Source of the DNA: Patiria miniata
Taxonomy: Eukaryota > Echinodermata > Asteroidea > Valvatida > Asterinidae
Direction: 5' to 3'
Assembly: GCF_015706575.1 (NCBI RefSeq)
Contig: NW_024037052.1
Coordinates: 1,550,001-1,614,000, forward strand
Length of the DNA stretch: 64,000 nucleotides
Below, piece by piece: positions 11,383 to 25,000 of the stretch; the stretch's first letter is position 1; every line of letters begins with the position of its first letter. Under the pieces are notes generated by a model. It was given only the letters and a program-made list of their open reading frames with translations, was not told the DNA's origin and did no database searches. The translations under genes were made by a program, and so were the position numbers.

Positions 11383-14044
11383 GTAGGAACTCCCTTCATT
11401 GATTCCTTATAATCTTAAATGAACTTGACAAAGGTGCCCAGTGGCATAGCTAATGATAGGGGAGGAGGATGAGGGGCATGGACCCCTCTGCTCAAAGACT
11501 GCCTCCTACTAGAAACTGAGGTCCCTTTAGGGCCCTCCAGCAACTTGGACCCCAGTTACATCCTTGAAGGTACCAATAAAGATAAATGCACATGTGTGCA
11601 GTTTGGACAACGGGCAGGGGTTTCAAATAGATTATATTACCTGGTGTTTGTGTTGTTGCATGAATTGGCAAAACATTTCTAAATATGTGGAGTGCCCTGG
11701 TCTCATGGTCTGGAGCATTGAACTCGTTGTCTGCGGGTAATTCTACAGGTTGTGGGTTCGAGTCCAGCCTGGGGTTATGGTGCATGTTCCCTTTGGCAAG
11801 ACACTTTGTCACTCATTGCTTCGCCCCACCCAGGAGTAAATGGGTACCTGTGAGAACAGAGATCGCAATTGTGATTGATTTTAGCTACCTTGCGTCGAAA
11901 TGACTACACCGAGCTGTATGGGCTTTATTCAGGAGTCGACTATATTAAATTGAAAGCGAGGTAAAATCTTCATATTTGGAACTTGCAAAGAGAAATTAAA
12001 GCAGTGACATAAAATTAATTACAAATTAATACCAGTCTGCTTTAATGAAAATTTAAATTTGTTGTTAAACATACCCTAATGTTTTTAAGCCACATTTAAA
12101 ATAAAAATTGAAAGTGAGGCTAGAATGCAAAAATAGTCTGGCACCATCCTATTCAATAGTTTATAAAATACTGTCAGGGAACATGACTAAAATGACTTCC
12201 TCGTGAATAAAAATCCATATTCCACAGGAAGCTGAGATTGTATTTGCAATGTTTCATTGGCCCAATGATCAGGGGTAATAATAATGTAAAGCACTTTGAT
12301 CTTAGTTATTTTAGAAACCACAGTCTTTCCACACTGGTATATTGGCAACACATCTTGCCAAAATAACATGGAGGCATATGCAGTGTGTGCTTGCTGAAAT
12401 TACATGAGTCAATTGACTAATAAAACCAAATTAGGTTTTGTCCATCACCGATGTATAAACACTGTATTCTCAGTGTGTTTCCTCCCGAGTGAAAGTTGGA
12501 AAAAAATCACTCCGGTGGGACTCGAACCCACGACCTCCTGCTTTCTATTGCAGATGTCTTACCATCTTATGAATAGTTAATGTAGTACCGCTGCTATGTA
12601 CATCAGATTCGAACCAGCCAACTGATCCCGTTAGCTCGGTGGTCAAGTGGTAAGACATCTGCACTAGAAAGCAGGAGGTCATGGGTTCGACCGGAGTGAT
12701 TTTTTTCAACTTTAGGGAATGACAGCCTAAAGCATCCTGTAAAATCGTGGCTCCTGGTGTGCTGACATTTAAAAAAAAAAAATGGTATTTTTCCAACGCT
12801 GGTCGGCCGACCAGCAATGGAGAAAACTGTTTTTTTTTTAAAACTACTCCTAATTTTTCATAATTAGTTATTCTGTCTTTTCTGTGCAATTGATTACACA
12901 CCTTTGAAGGGGTACAAGCCTACTAGACTGCCTCTCTGATCTTACAATCCCCCAAAGTCTATAAATTCTCCGTTTCATCTAAATGGGGTCTGTGAACCAG
13001 ACTACAAGAACATGAATGGTTTTCTTGGTTTTCCAACATCTACAAGCCCAAAACGTGAAACAAGTCATTTTAACAATATTTGCTAAAACATACTAATCCT
13101 CCAAATCCATTTATTTCTGATTATTGCAGCAAAAGCAAATGTTGTACATGCCCTTTAACAATATTTTTTATAGCACACTAATCCCCCAGATGCACTTATT
13201 TTGAACATTACAGCAAAAGCAAATGTTGTACATTCCCTAACAAGTTCAACAGTTTGGCTGTTACTTGTAAATGGAAAATCAATTGATGACAATACAAAAA
13301 ATTGATTTGTCTGAGTACGTCCGGTGTTTTGAGCCAATTTCTACTACAGCAACAAAGTTGGATGAATAATTTCTTCTTTGACTCATCAAAGTAACTAGTG
13401 ACTAACTGATATGTTTTATCAGAATTAAAATCTACCCCGTGATTATAACTACAATTACATACACTGTTGAATTGCCCAAAATGTACGTCTGACACTGCGG
13501 AACTGCCCCCATTTGAACATTATTAAGAGTAAACCTAGTCAAGTTCCCTTGTATTGGGTATTTTAAGTGTCAACAGTTCTTCAAGTTGTCCTAAATGTCT
13601 CATCCTTTTCCAAACAAGCAACAACTCAAGGAATGCCATGGATAAGCCAGTTCGGTATTTCAACTGCTTATGTGCACAACGATATGGGTCACCGGTCATT
13701 CGGGATAGTAGAACGATCAAAGGTGCATGAATGCGGGTGCGCGACGCTTGTGTGTAAATACCACCAGAGTGGTCGTGCGCGTAACATCGCCTAACATCGT
13801 GTCAGCAATGTTATCCCAAATGACCTCAGGTCATTGAAATACAGAACTGGTTTATTACAATGAATTACAGTCGGGCATTAGAAGACTTTTGACCCAACTT
13901 TGAACATTGCATTTTATTCTGGCAAACATTATATATCTGCACACACTGTCCATCAGATTTCAAAGGTATATGAAGGTGTAACCTGTAATTTCCAAGACGT
14001 CTCATGTTTCTTCTTACTTGCCTGTCTGGTTTTTTTTTCTCCAG

Positions 14045-14143
14045 AGGGTGAAATATTGGGTTTAAAAGCCGAAGTGCCAAGCAGACCACAGAACAACAGA
14101 ACACGGAGGAATGCACAACACAGAGTTACTGCTAACACAAAAG
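14045..14143 (+). pseudogene. CCDC77: Duplicate CCDC77 linker exon, copy 3
   Basis: 99 bases with the full open frame EGEILGLKAEVPSRPQNNR, TRRNAQHRVTANTK. It shares the Glu variant with copy 2. The acceptor tract reads tttttttctccag. Confidence 0.75.
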
Positions 14144-15077
14144 GTAGGTAGAGATTACATACCGGTATGGTTGAGGCAAAGGGTGGTTGATAAAACATTG
14201 CAAAGCCAACACTCCTCAGATCTCATACCAACCATATCAGGCCCATTTTTAGTATTTGTTGGTCAGATAAACTAGTGGATCATAGTATTAATACAATGTA
14301 TGTCAAATCAGGTTTTGCCCTTCATTGATGTATAAACACTGAATACTCAGTGTGTTACCTCCTGAGTAAAAGTTGGAAAAAATCACTCGGTTGGGACTCG
14401 AACCCACAACCTCCTGCTTTCTAGTGCAGATGTTTTACCACTTGACCACTGAGCTAATGGGATCGGTTGGCTGGCTCGAATCTGATGTATTGGTACATGG
14501 CAGTGGGCATCGCATTAACTATTATAAGGTCTATGGGATTTTAAGTTTTGTTTAAGCATTAATATGGTTAAGGTTTGTGACTCATGATCAGAGGGTCAGG
14601 GGTCCGAATCTAGTTGCCGGTTATATGTGTGTCCTTGGGCAAGCCACTTCACCCCCACTTGCCTCTCTCCACCCAGGAGTATAAATGGGTTACCGATATT
14701 AGCTGGGAAGTAACCTGCAATGGACTGGCATCCTATCCAGGGGGGATAAAAAATAATCCTCGGTCGTTTCATGCCTTTGAAACCAGAGATGTATTGGCTA
14801 ATGACAGACTTTACTTACTTTCATAGTATTAATAGTAAATATATATATCTGTTGCAGCTTTTGGTAGGTGTGTTGATAATTCCTTGATCAGCTGATGAAA
14901 TTACCTGTAGTTACTCCCCTGAGAAGTGAGTTTAGTTACATACGTTATCCCAGTAAAGTTGCTTCAATCACGATAATTGATCAGATCATCTCCAAAAGGG
15001 TGGTTTCTTTTGTCCGAGTCTGTACCAGCAGGTTGATCCTGTTACCATCCATCAATATTTTCCAATCCTCATTTCAG

Positions 15078-15304
15078 TCCAACAGCGCCCAGCCCAAAGC
15101 TGTCCATCCTGATTCAGACCAGCAGCAGGCAGAGCCAGAGAGTCTGTTGCTACAGGTTGAAGCTCTACAATCTCAGATGAAGGAACAAGCTGAGCTATCT
15201 AGAGAGCAGACGGAAGCCTTGCTGGAGGATCGTAGGGTCAGGATGGAAGAGATGCAGACTGTGATTGAGAGAGATCGCTCCAAGATTCACTCCCTCAATG
15301 AAAA
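15078..15304 (+). pseudogene. CCDC77: Duplicate CCDC77 'LLLQVEALQ' exon, copy 3
   Basis: 227 bases, open, splice sites kept. It differs from copy 2 by an Ile to Val change (LLLQVEALQ). It lies in the third tandem unit and shares the 42-base upstream deletion with copy 2. Confidence 0.78.
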
Positions 15305-17974
15305 GTAGGAACTCCCTTCATTGATTCCTTATAATCTTAAATGAACTTGACAAAGGTGCCCAGTGGCATAGCTAATGATAGGGGAGGAGGATGAGGGGCA
15401 TGGACCCCTCTGCTCAAAGACTGCCTCCTACTAGAAACTGAGGTCCCTTTAGGGCCCTCCAGCAACTGGACCCCAGTTACATCCTTGAAGGTACCAATAA
15501 AGATAAATGCACATGTGTGCAGTTTGGACAACGGGCAGGGGTTTCAAATAGATTATATTACCTGGTGTTTGTGTTGTTGCATGAATTGGCAAAACATTTC
15601 TAAATATGTGGAGTGCCCTGGCCTCATGGTCTGGAGCATTGAACTCGTTGTCTGCGGGTAATTCTACAGGTTGTGGGTTCGAGTCCAGCCTGGGGTTATG
15701 GTGCATGTCCCTTTGGCAAGACACTTTGTCACTCATTGCTTCGCCCCACCCAGGAGTAAATGGGTACCTGTGAGAACAGAGATCGCAATTGTGATTGATT
15801 TTAGCTACCTTGCGTCGAAATGACTACACCGAGCTGTATGGGCTTTATTCAGGAGTCGACTATATTAAATTGAAAGCGAGGTAAAATCTTCATATTTGGA
15901 ACTTGCAAAGAGAAATTAAAGCAGTGACATAAAATTAATTACAAATTAATACCAGTCTGCTTTAATGAAAATTTAAATTTGTTGTTAAACATACCCTAAT
16001 GTTTTTAAGCCACATTTAAAATAAAAATTGAAAGTGAGGCTAGAATGCAAAAATAGTCTGGCACCATCCTATTCAATAGTTTATAAAATACTGTCAGGGA
16101 ACATGACTAAAATGACTTCCTCGTGAATAAAAATCCATATTCCACAGGAAGCTGAGATTGTATTTGCAATGTTTCATTGGCCCAATGATCAGGGGTAATA
16201 ATAATGTAAAGCACTTTGATCTTAGTTATTTAGAAACCACAGTCTTTCCACACTGGTATATTGGCAACACATCTTGCCAAATAACATGGAGGCATATGCA
16301 GTGTGTGCTTGCTGAAATTACATGAGTCAATTGACTAATAAAACCAAATTAGGTTTTGTCCATCACCGATGTATAAACACTGTATTCTCAGTGTGTTTCC
16401 TCCCGAGTGAAAGTTGGAAAAAAATCACTCCGGTGGGACTCGAACCCACGACCTCCTGCTTTCTATTGCAGATGTCTTACCATCTTATGAATAGTTAATG
16501 TAGTACCCGCTGCTATGTACATCAGATTCGAACCAGCCAACTGATCCCGTTAGCTCGGTGGTCAAGTGGTAAGACATCTGCACTAGAAAGCAGGAGGTCA
16601 TGGGTTCGACCGGAGTGATTTTTTTCAACTTTAGGGAATGACAGCCTAAAGCATCCTGTAAAATCGTGGCTCCTGGTGTGCTGACATTTAAAAAAAAAAA
16701 AAAATGGTATTTTTCCAACGCTGGTCGGCCGACCAGCAATGGAGAAAAACTGTTTTTTTTTTAAAACTACTCCTAATTTTTCATAATTAGTTATTCTGTC
16801 TTTTCTGTGCAATTGATTACAACCTTTGAAGGGGTACAAGCCTACTAGACTGCCTCTCTGATCTTACAATCCCCAAAGTCTATAAATTCTCCGTTCATCT
16901 TAAATGGGGTCGTGAACCAGACTACAAGAACATGAATGGTTTTCTTGGTTTTTCCAACATCTACAAGCCCAAAACGTGAAACAAGTCATTTTAACAATAT
17001 TTGCTAAAACATACTAATCCTCCAAATCCATTTATTTCTGATTATTGCAGCAAAAGCAAATGTTGTACATGCCCTTTAACAATATTTTTTATAGCACACT
17101 AATCCCCAGATGCACTTATTTTGAACATTGCAGCAAAAGCAAATGTTGTACATTCCCTAACAAGTTCAACAGTTTGGCTGTTACTTGTAAATGGAAAATC
17201 AATTGATGACAATACAAAAAATTGATTTGTCTGAGTACGTCCGGTGTGTTTGAGCCAATTTCTACTACAGCAACAAAGTTGGATGAATAATTTCTTCTTT
17301 GACTCATCAAAGTAACTAGTGACTAACTGATATGTTTTATCAGAATTAAAATCTACCCCGTGATTATAACTACAATACATACACTGTTGAATGCCCAAAA
17401 TGTACGTCTGACACTGCGGAACTGCCCCCATTTGAACATTATTAAGAGTAAACCTAGTCAAGTTCCCTTGTATTGGGTATTTTAAGTGTCAAACAGTTCT
17501 TCAAGTTGTCCTAAATGTCTCATCCTTTTCCAAACAAGCAAAACAACTCAAGGAATGCCATGATAAGCCAGTTCGGTATTTTCAACTGCTTATGTGCACA
17601 ACGATATGGGTCACCGGTCATTCGGGATAGTAGTAGAACGATCAAAGGTGCATGAATGCGGGTGCGCGACGCTGTGTGTAAATTACCACCAGAGTGGTCG
17701 TGGCGCGTAAACATCGGCCTAACATCGTGTCAGCAATGTTATCCCAAATGACCTCAGGTCATTGAAATACAGAACTGTTTATTACAATGAATTACAGTCG
17801 GGCATTTTAGAAGACTTTTGACCCAACTTTGAACATTGCATTTTATTCTGGCAAACAATTATATATCTGCACACACTGTCCATCAGATTTCAAAGGTATA
17901 GAAGGTGTAACCTGTAATTTCCAAGACGTCTCATGTTTTCTTCTTACTTGCCTGTCTGGTTTTTTTTTCTCCAG

Positions 17975-18076
17975 AGGGTGAAATATTGGGTTTTTAAAAG
18001 CCGAAGTGCCAAGCAGACCACAGAACAACAGAACACGGAGGAATGCACAACACAGAGTTACTGGCTAACACAAAAG
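17975..18076 (+). pseudogene. CCDC77: Duplicate CCDC77 linker exon, copy 4, in noisy sequence
   Basis: About 102 bases between the usual splice sites, but with two extra T in the GGGTTT run and an extra G near the end, so the frame is broken. The surrounding 1.7 kb before the gap is full of similar one-base indels relative to the other units, which points to uncorrected long-read sequence and not decay. Confidence 0.65.
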
Positions 18077-18547
18077 GTAGGTAGAGATTACATACCGGTA
18101 TGGTTGAGGCAAAGGGTGGTTGATAAAAACATTGCAAAGCCAACACTCCAAGATCTCATACCAACCATATCAGGCCATTTTTAGTATTTGTTGGTCAGAT
18201 AAAATAGGGGATCATAGTATTAATACAATGTATGTCAAATCAGGTTTTGCCCTTCATTGATGTATAAAACACTGAATAATCAGTGTGTTACCTCCTGAGT
18301 AAAAAGTTGGAAAAACACACTCGGTTGGGACTCGAACCCACAACCTCCTGCTTTTAGTGCAGATGTTTTTACCACTTGACCACTGAGCTAATGGGATCGG
18401 TTGGCTGGCTCGAATCTGATGTATTGGTACATGGCAGTGGGCATCGCATTAAAATATTTATAAGGTCTATGGGATTTTAAGTTTTGTTTAAGCATTAATA
18501 TGGTTAAGGTTTGTGACTCATGATCAGAGGGTCAGGGGTCCGAATCT

Positions 18548-19047
18548 NNNNNNNNNNNNNNNNNNNNNNNNNNNNNNNNNNNNNNNNNNNNNNNNNNNNN
18601 NNNNNNNNNNNNNNNNNNNNNNNNNNNNNNNNNNNNNNNNNNNNNNNNNNNNNNNNNNNNNNNNNNNNNNNNNNNNNNNNNNNNNNNNNNNNNNNNNNNN
18701 NNNNNNNNNNNNNNNNNNNNNNNNNNNNNNNNNNNNNNNNNNNNNNNNNNNNNNNNNNNNNNNNNNNNNNNNNNNNNNNNNNNNNNNNNNNNNNNNNNNN
18801 NNNNNNNNNNNNNNNNNNNNNNNNNNNNNNNNNNNNNNNNNNNNNNNNNNNNNNNNNNNNNNNNNNNNNNNNNNNNNNNNNNNNNNNNNNNNNNNNNNNN
18901 NNNNNNNNNNNNNNNNNNNNNNNNNNNNNNNNNNNNNNNNNNNNNNNNNNNNNNNNNNNNNNNNNNNNNNNNNNNNNNNNNNNNNNNNNNNNNNNNNNNN
19001 NNNNNNNNNNNNNNNNNNNNNNNNNNNNNNNNNNNNNNNNNNNNNNN
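18548..19047. other. Assembly gap, 500 N
   Basis: Exactly 500 unknown bases, a conventional gap size. It breaks the fourth 3.9-kb unit on the left from the 765-bp satellite on the right. Open frames running across it are meaningless. Confidence 0.99.
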
Positions 19048-22000
19048 TCAGACCAAAGACCCAGGCAGGGGTAGCTTCCACCGCCGGTGCACAAGTTTCA
19101 CCTCCCCTTACCCCCCCCCCCTTCCCTCCCCGATAGACGTCACACGGAAAAAGGTTACAGTTACTTAACAAAAACTTCGATGAAAAACCGGCGTCTTCTC
19201 TCTTCGCAGCATTCAAAAGCTCCCTGTGGCAGAAAAAAGAGCAAGTATACATTGTAAATTCAAATCCAATTTTCTGACATCACGTCCTGTCATCAAACCT
19301 CCAATACATTTCCATTTTATCAACAAGTACTGTATGTCAACTTGCCATCTCAAATTCCAAAGAATACCCCCCAAGTCTACTCCACGTTAAAATCCAGCAA
19401 GCCCATTCAAATGCAAGGAAGCGCATCAAAACAGAGACGTTTTGCAAGGAGAAACATTAATCATTTACCTGTGGAGATTGAATGCTGCACTTGGACGACC
19501 TTACTTCTGTGCCCTTCATCTTCAATCTGCACACACAGAAAAGAGAAAACTGGGAAGAAACAAAAGTGTTAGTGAAATGTCAAAACTCTGCATCTTTGAA
19601 CATTCAACGAAGACGAACGGAACTGAAACAAGGGGTGAACACAGTGGGCCCGGACAAATAGGGAGACGAAACAGACAGACATGAACAGAACGCAACAAAA
19701 CAGAGCCGGCACCCACCACACACAACTTTCACACGGTCGTCCTGGGGCTAAGACCTGCAAAGAGGACATATCTCCATCCCAAGCTGAGATATGATCCCAA
19801 TTTCAGACCAAAGACCCAGGCAGGGTAGCTTCCACCGCCGGTGACACAAAGTTTCATCACCTCCCCCTTACCCCCCCACCCTCCCCTTCCCCCCGATAGA
19901 CGTCACACGGAAAAAAGGTTACAGTTACTTAACAAAAACTTCGATGAAAACCCGGAGTCTTCCTCTCTTCGCAGCATTCAAACTCCCTGTGGCAGAAAAA
20001 AAAGAGCAAGTATACATTGTAAATTCAATATCCAAATTTTCTGACATCACGTCCTGTCATCAAACCTCCAATACATTTCCATTTTATCAACAAGTACTGT
20101 ATGTCCAACTTGCCATCTCAAACTCCAAAGGATATACCCCAAGGTCTACCTCCACGTTAAAATCCAGCAAGCCCATTCAAATGCAAGGAAGCGCATCAAA
20201 ACAGAGACGTTTTGCAAGGAGAAACATTACTCATTTACCTGTGGGAGATGAATGCTGCACTTGGACGACCTTACTTCTGTGCCCTTCATCTTCAATCTGC
20301 ACACACAAGAAAAGAGAAAACTGGGAAGAAACAAAAAGTGTTAGTGAAATGTCAAAAGCTGCTATCTTTGAACATTCAACGAAGACGAACGGAACTGAAC
20401 CAAGGGGTGAACACAGTGGGCCCGGACAAATAGGGAGACGAAACAGACAGACATGAACAGAACGCAACAAAACAGCCGGCAACCCCACCACACACACTTT
20501 CACAACGGTCGTCCTGGGGCTAAGACCTGCAAAGAGGACATATCTCCATCCCAAGCTGGAGATATGATCCCAATTTCAGACCAAAGACCCAGGCAGGGGT
20601 AGCTTCCACCGCCGGTGACACAAGTTTCACCTCCCCCTACCCCCCCCCCCCCCCCTTCCCTCCCCGATAGACGTCACACGGAAAAAGGTTACAGTTACTT
20701 AACAAAAACTTCGATGAAAACCGGCGTCTTCTCTCTTCGCAGCATTCAAAAGCTCCCTGTGGCAGAAAAAAAGAGCAAGTATACATTGTAAATTCAATAT
20801 CCAAATTTTCTGACATCACGTCTCCTGTCATCAAACCTCCAATACATTTCCATTTTATCAACAAGTACTGTATGTCCAACTTGCCATCTCAAACTCCAAA
20901 GATATACCCCAAGGTCTACCTCCACGTTAAAATCCAGCAAGCCCATTCAAATGCAAGGAAGCGCATCAAACAGAGACGTTTTGCAAGGAGAAACATTACT
21001 CATTTACCTGTGGGAGATGAATGCTGCACTTGGACGACCTACTACTCTGTGCCCTTCATCTTCAATCTGCACACACAGAAAGAGAAAACTGGAAGAAACA
21101 AAAGTGTTAGTGAAATGTCAAACTCATCTCTGCATCTTTGAACATTCAACGAAGACGAACGGAACTGAAACAAGGGGTGAACACAGTGGGCCCGGACAAA
21201 TAGGGAGACGAAACAGACAGACATGAACAGAACGCAACAAAACAGCCGGCAACCCACCACACACACTTTCACACGGTCGTCCTGGGGCTAAGACCTGCAA
21301 AGAGGACATATCTCCATCCCAAGCTGGAGATATGATCCCAATTTCAGACCAAAGACCCAGGCAGGGTAGCTTCCACCGCCGGTGACACAAGTTTCACCTC
21401 CCCCTTACCCCCCCCCCTTCCCTCCCGATAGACGTCACACGGAAAAAAGGTTACAGTTACTTAACAAAAACTTCGATGAAAACCGCGGCGTCTTCTCTCT
21501 TCGCAGCATTCAAAAGCTCCCTGTGGCAGAAAAAAAGAGCAAGTATACATTGTAAATTCAATATCCAAATTTTCTGACATCACGTCCTGTCATCAAACCT
21601 CCAATACATTTCATTTTATCAACAAGTACTGTATGTCCAACTTGCCATCTCAAACTCCAAAGATATACCCCAAGGTCTACCTCCACGTTAAAATCCAGCA
21701 AGCCCATTCAAATGCAAGGAAGCGCATCAAAACAGAGAGACGTTTTGCAAGGAGAAACATTACTCATTTACCTGTGGGAGATGAATGCTGCACTTGGACG
21801 ACCTTACTTCTGTGCCTTCATCTTCAATCTGCACACACAGAAAAGAGAAAACTGGGAAGAAACAAAAAGTGTTAGTGAAATGTCAAAACTCTGCATCTTT
21901 GAACATTCAACGAAGACGAACGGAACTGAAACAAGGGGTGACACAGTGGGGCCCGGACAAATAGGGAGACGAAACAGACAGACATGAACAGAACGCAACA

Positions 22001-25000
22001 AAACAGCCGGCAACCCACCACACACACTTTCACAACGGTCGTCCTGGGGCTAAGACCTGCAAAGAGGACATATCTCCATCCCAAGCTGGAGATATGATCC
22101 CAATTTCAGACCAAAGACCCAGGCAGGGTAGCTTCCCACCGCGGTGACACAAGTTTCACCTCCCCCTTACCCCCCCCCCCCCCGATTACGTCACACGAAG
22201 GACAACACAAAAAGGTTACAGTTACTTAACAAAAACTTCGATGAAAACCGGCGTCCTTCTCTCTTCGCAGCATTCAAAAGCTCCCTGTGGCAGAAAAAAG
22301 AGCAAGTATACATTGTAAATCAATATCCAAATTTTCTGACATCACGTCCTGTCATCAAACCTCCAATACATTTCCATTTTATCAACAAGTACTGTATGTC
22401 CAACTTGCCATCTCAAACCAAAGATATACCCCAAGGTCTACCTCCACGTTAAAATCCAGCAAGCCCATTCAAATGCAAGGAAGCGCATCAAAACAGAGAC
22501 GTTTTGCAAGGAGAAACATTACTCATTTACCTGTGGGAGATGAATGCTGCACTTGGACGACCTTACTTCTGTGCCCTTCATCTTCAATCTGCACACACAG
22601 AAAAGAAAAACTGGGAAGAAACAAAAAGTGTTAGTGAAATGTCAAAACTCTGCATCTTTGAACATTCAACGAAGACGAACGGAACTGAAACAAGGGGTGA
22701 ACACAGTGGGCCCGGACAAATAGGGAGACGAAACAGACAGACATGAACAGAACGCAACAAAACAGCCGGCAACCCACCACACACACTTTCACAACGGTCG
22801 TCCTGGGGCTAAGACCTGCAAAGAGGACATATCTCCATCCAAGCTGGAGATATGATCCCAATTTCAGACAAAAGACCCAGGCAGGGGTAGCTTCCACCGC
22901 CGGTGACACAAGTTTCACCTCCCCCTTACCCCCCCCCCCTTCCCTCCCCGATAGACGTCACACGGAAAAAAAAGGTTACAGTTACTTAACAAAAACTTCG
23001 ATGAAAACCGGCGTCTTCTCTCTTCGCAGCATTCAAAAGCTCCCTGTGGCAGAAAAAAAGAGCAAGTATACATTGTAAATTCAATATCCAAATTTTCTGA
23101 CATCACGTCCTGTCATCAAACCTCCAATACATTTCCATTTTATCAACAAGTACTGTATGTCCAACTTGCCATCTCAAACTCCAAAGATATACCCCAAGGT
23201 CTACCTCCACGTTAAAATCCAGCAAGCCCATTCAAATGCAAGGAAGCGCATCAAAACAGAGACGTTTTGCAAGGAGAAACATTACTCATTTACCTGTGGG
23301 AGATGAATGCTGCACTTGGACGACCTTACTTCTGTGCCCTTCATCTTCAATCTGCACACACAGAAAAAGAGAAAACTGGGAAGAAACAAAAAGTGTTAGT
23401 GAAATGTCAAAACTCTGCATCTTTGAACATTCAACGAAGACGAACGGAACTGAAACAAGGGTGTGAACACAGTGGGCCGGACAAATAGGGAGACGAAACA
23501 GACAGACATGAACAGAACGCAACAAAACAGCCGGCAACCCACCACACACACTTTCACAACAACGGTCGTCCTGGGGCTAAGACCTGCAAAGAGGACATAT
23601 CTCCATCCCAAGCTGGAGATATGATCCCAATTTCAGACCAAAGACCCAGGCAGGGGTAGCTTCCACCGCCGGTGACACAAGTTTCACCTCCCCTTACCCC
23701 CCCCCCCTTCCCTCCCCGATAGACGTCACACGGAAAAAAAGGTTACAGTTACTTAACAAAAAACTTCGATGAAAACCGGCGTCTTCTCTCTTCGCAGCAT
23801 TCAAAAGCTCCCTGTGGCAGAAAAAAGAGCAAGTATACATTGTAAATTCAATATCCAAATTTTCTGACATCACGTCCTGTCATCAAACCTCCAATACATT
23901 TCCATTTTATCAACAAGTACTGTATGTCCAACTTGCCATCTCAAACTCCAAAGATATACCCCAAGGTCTACCTCCACGTTAAAATCCAGCAAGCCCATTC
24001 AAATGCAAGGAAGCGCATCAAAACAGAGACGTTTTGCAAGGAGAAACATTACTCATTTACCTGTGGGAGATGAATGCTGCACTTGGACGACCTTACTTCT
24101 GTGCCCTTCATCTTCAATCTGCACACACAGAAAAGAGAAAACTGGGAAGAAACAAAAAAGTGTTAGTGAAATGTCAAAACTCTGCATCTTTGAACATTCA
24201 ACGAAGACGAACGGAACTGAAACAAGGGGTGAACACAGTGGGCCCGGACAAATAGGGAGACGAAACAGACAGACATGAACAGAACGCAACAAAACAGCCG
24301 GCAACCCACCACACACACTTTCACAACGGTCGTCCTGGGGCTAAGACCTGCAAAGAGGACATATCTCCATCCCAAGCTGGAGATATGATCCCAATTTCAG
24401 ACCAAAGACCCAGGCAGGGGTAGCTTCCACCGCCGTGTGACACAAAGTTTCACCTCCCCCTTACCCCCCCCCCTTCCCTCTCCCGATAGACGTCACACGG
24501 AAAAAAGGTTACAGTTACTTAACAAAAACTACGATGAAAACCGGCGTCTTCTCTCTTCGCAGCATTCAAAAGCTCCCTGTGGTAGAAAAAAAGAGCAAGT
24601 ATACATTGTAAATTCAATATCCAAATTTTCTGACATCACGTCCTGTCATCAAACCTCCAATACATTTCCATTTTATCAACAAGTACTGTATGTCCAACTT
24701 GCCATCTCAAACTCCAAAGATATACCCCAAGGTCTACCTCCACGTTAAAATCCAGCAAGCCCATTCAAATGCAAGGAAGCGCATCAAAACAGAGACGTTT
24801 TGCAAGGAGAAACATTACTCATTTACCTGTGGGAGATGAATGCTGCACTTGGACGACCTTACTTCTGTGCCCTTCATCTTCAATCTGCACACACAGAAAA
24901 GAGAAAACTGGGAAGAAACAAAAAGTGTTAGTGAAATGTCAAAACTCTGCATCTTTGAACATTCAACGAAGACGACGAACAGAACTGAAACAAGGGTGAA

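Larger units (their letters stand above)
6046..18547 (+). repeat. Tandem array of a 3.9-kb unit carrying two CCDC77 exons
   Basis: Units are 6046-10001 (3956 bp), 10002-12713 (2712 bp, with an internal loss of about 1.2 kb), 12714-16632 (3919 bp) and 16633-18547 (cut by the gap). All junctions are the same: ...tttcaacttt joined to agggaatgacagcc. Each full unit holds the 82-bp repeats, the linker exon, SINE families 1, 2 and 3, the LLLQIEALQ exon and the SINE pair. It is either a real tandem duplication or a repeat-driven assembly product. Confidence 0.88.

Noticed and set aside
18504-19252. Open frames of about 184-242 codons spanning the N run
   Set aside because: Most codons are unknown bases from the assembly gap.
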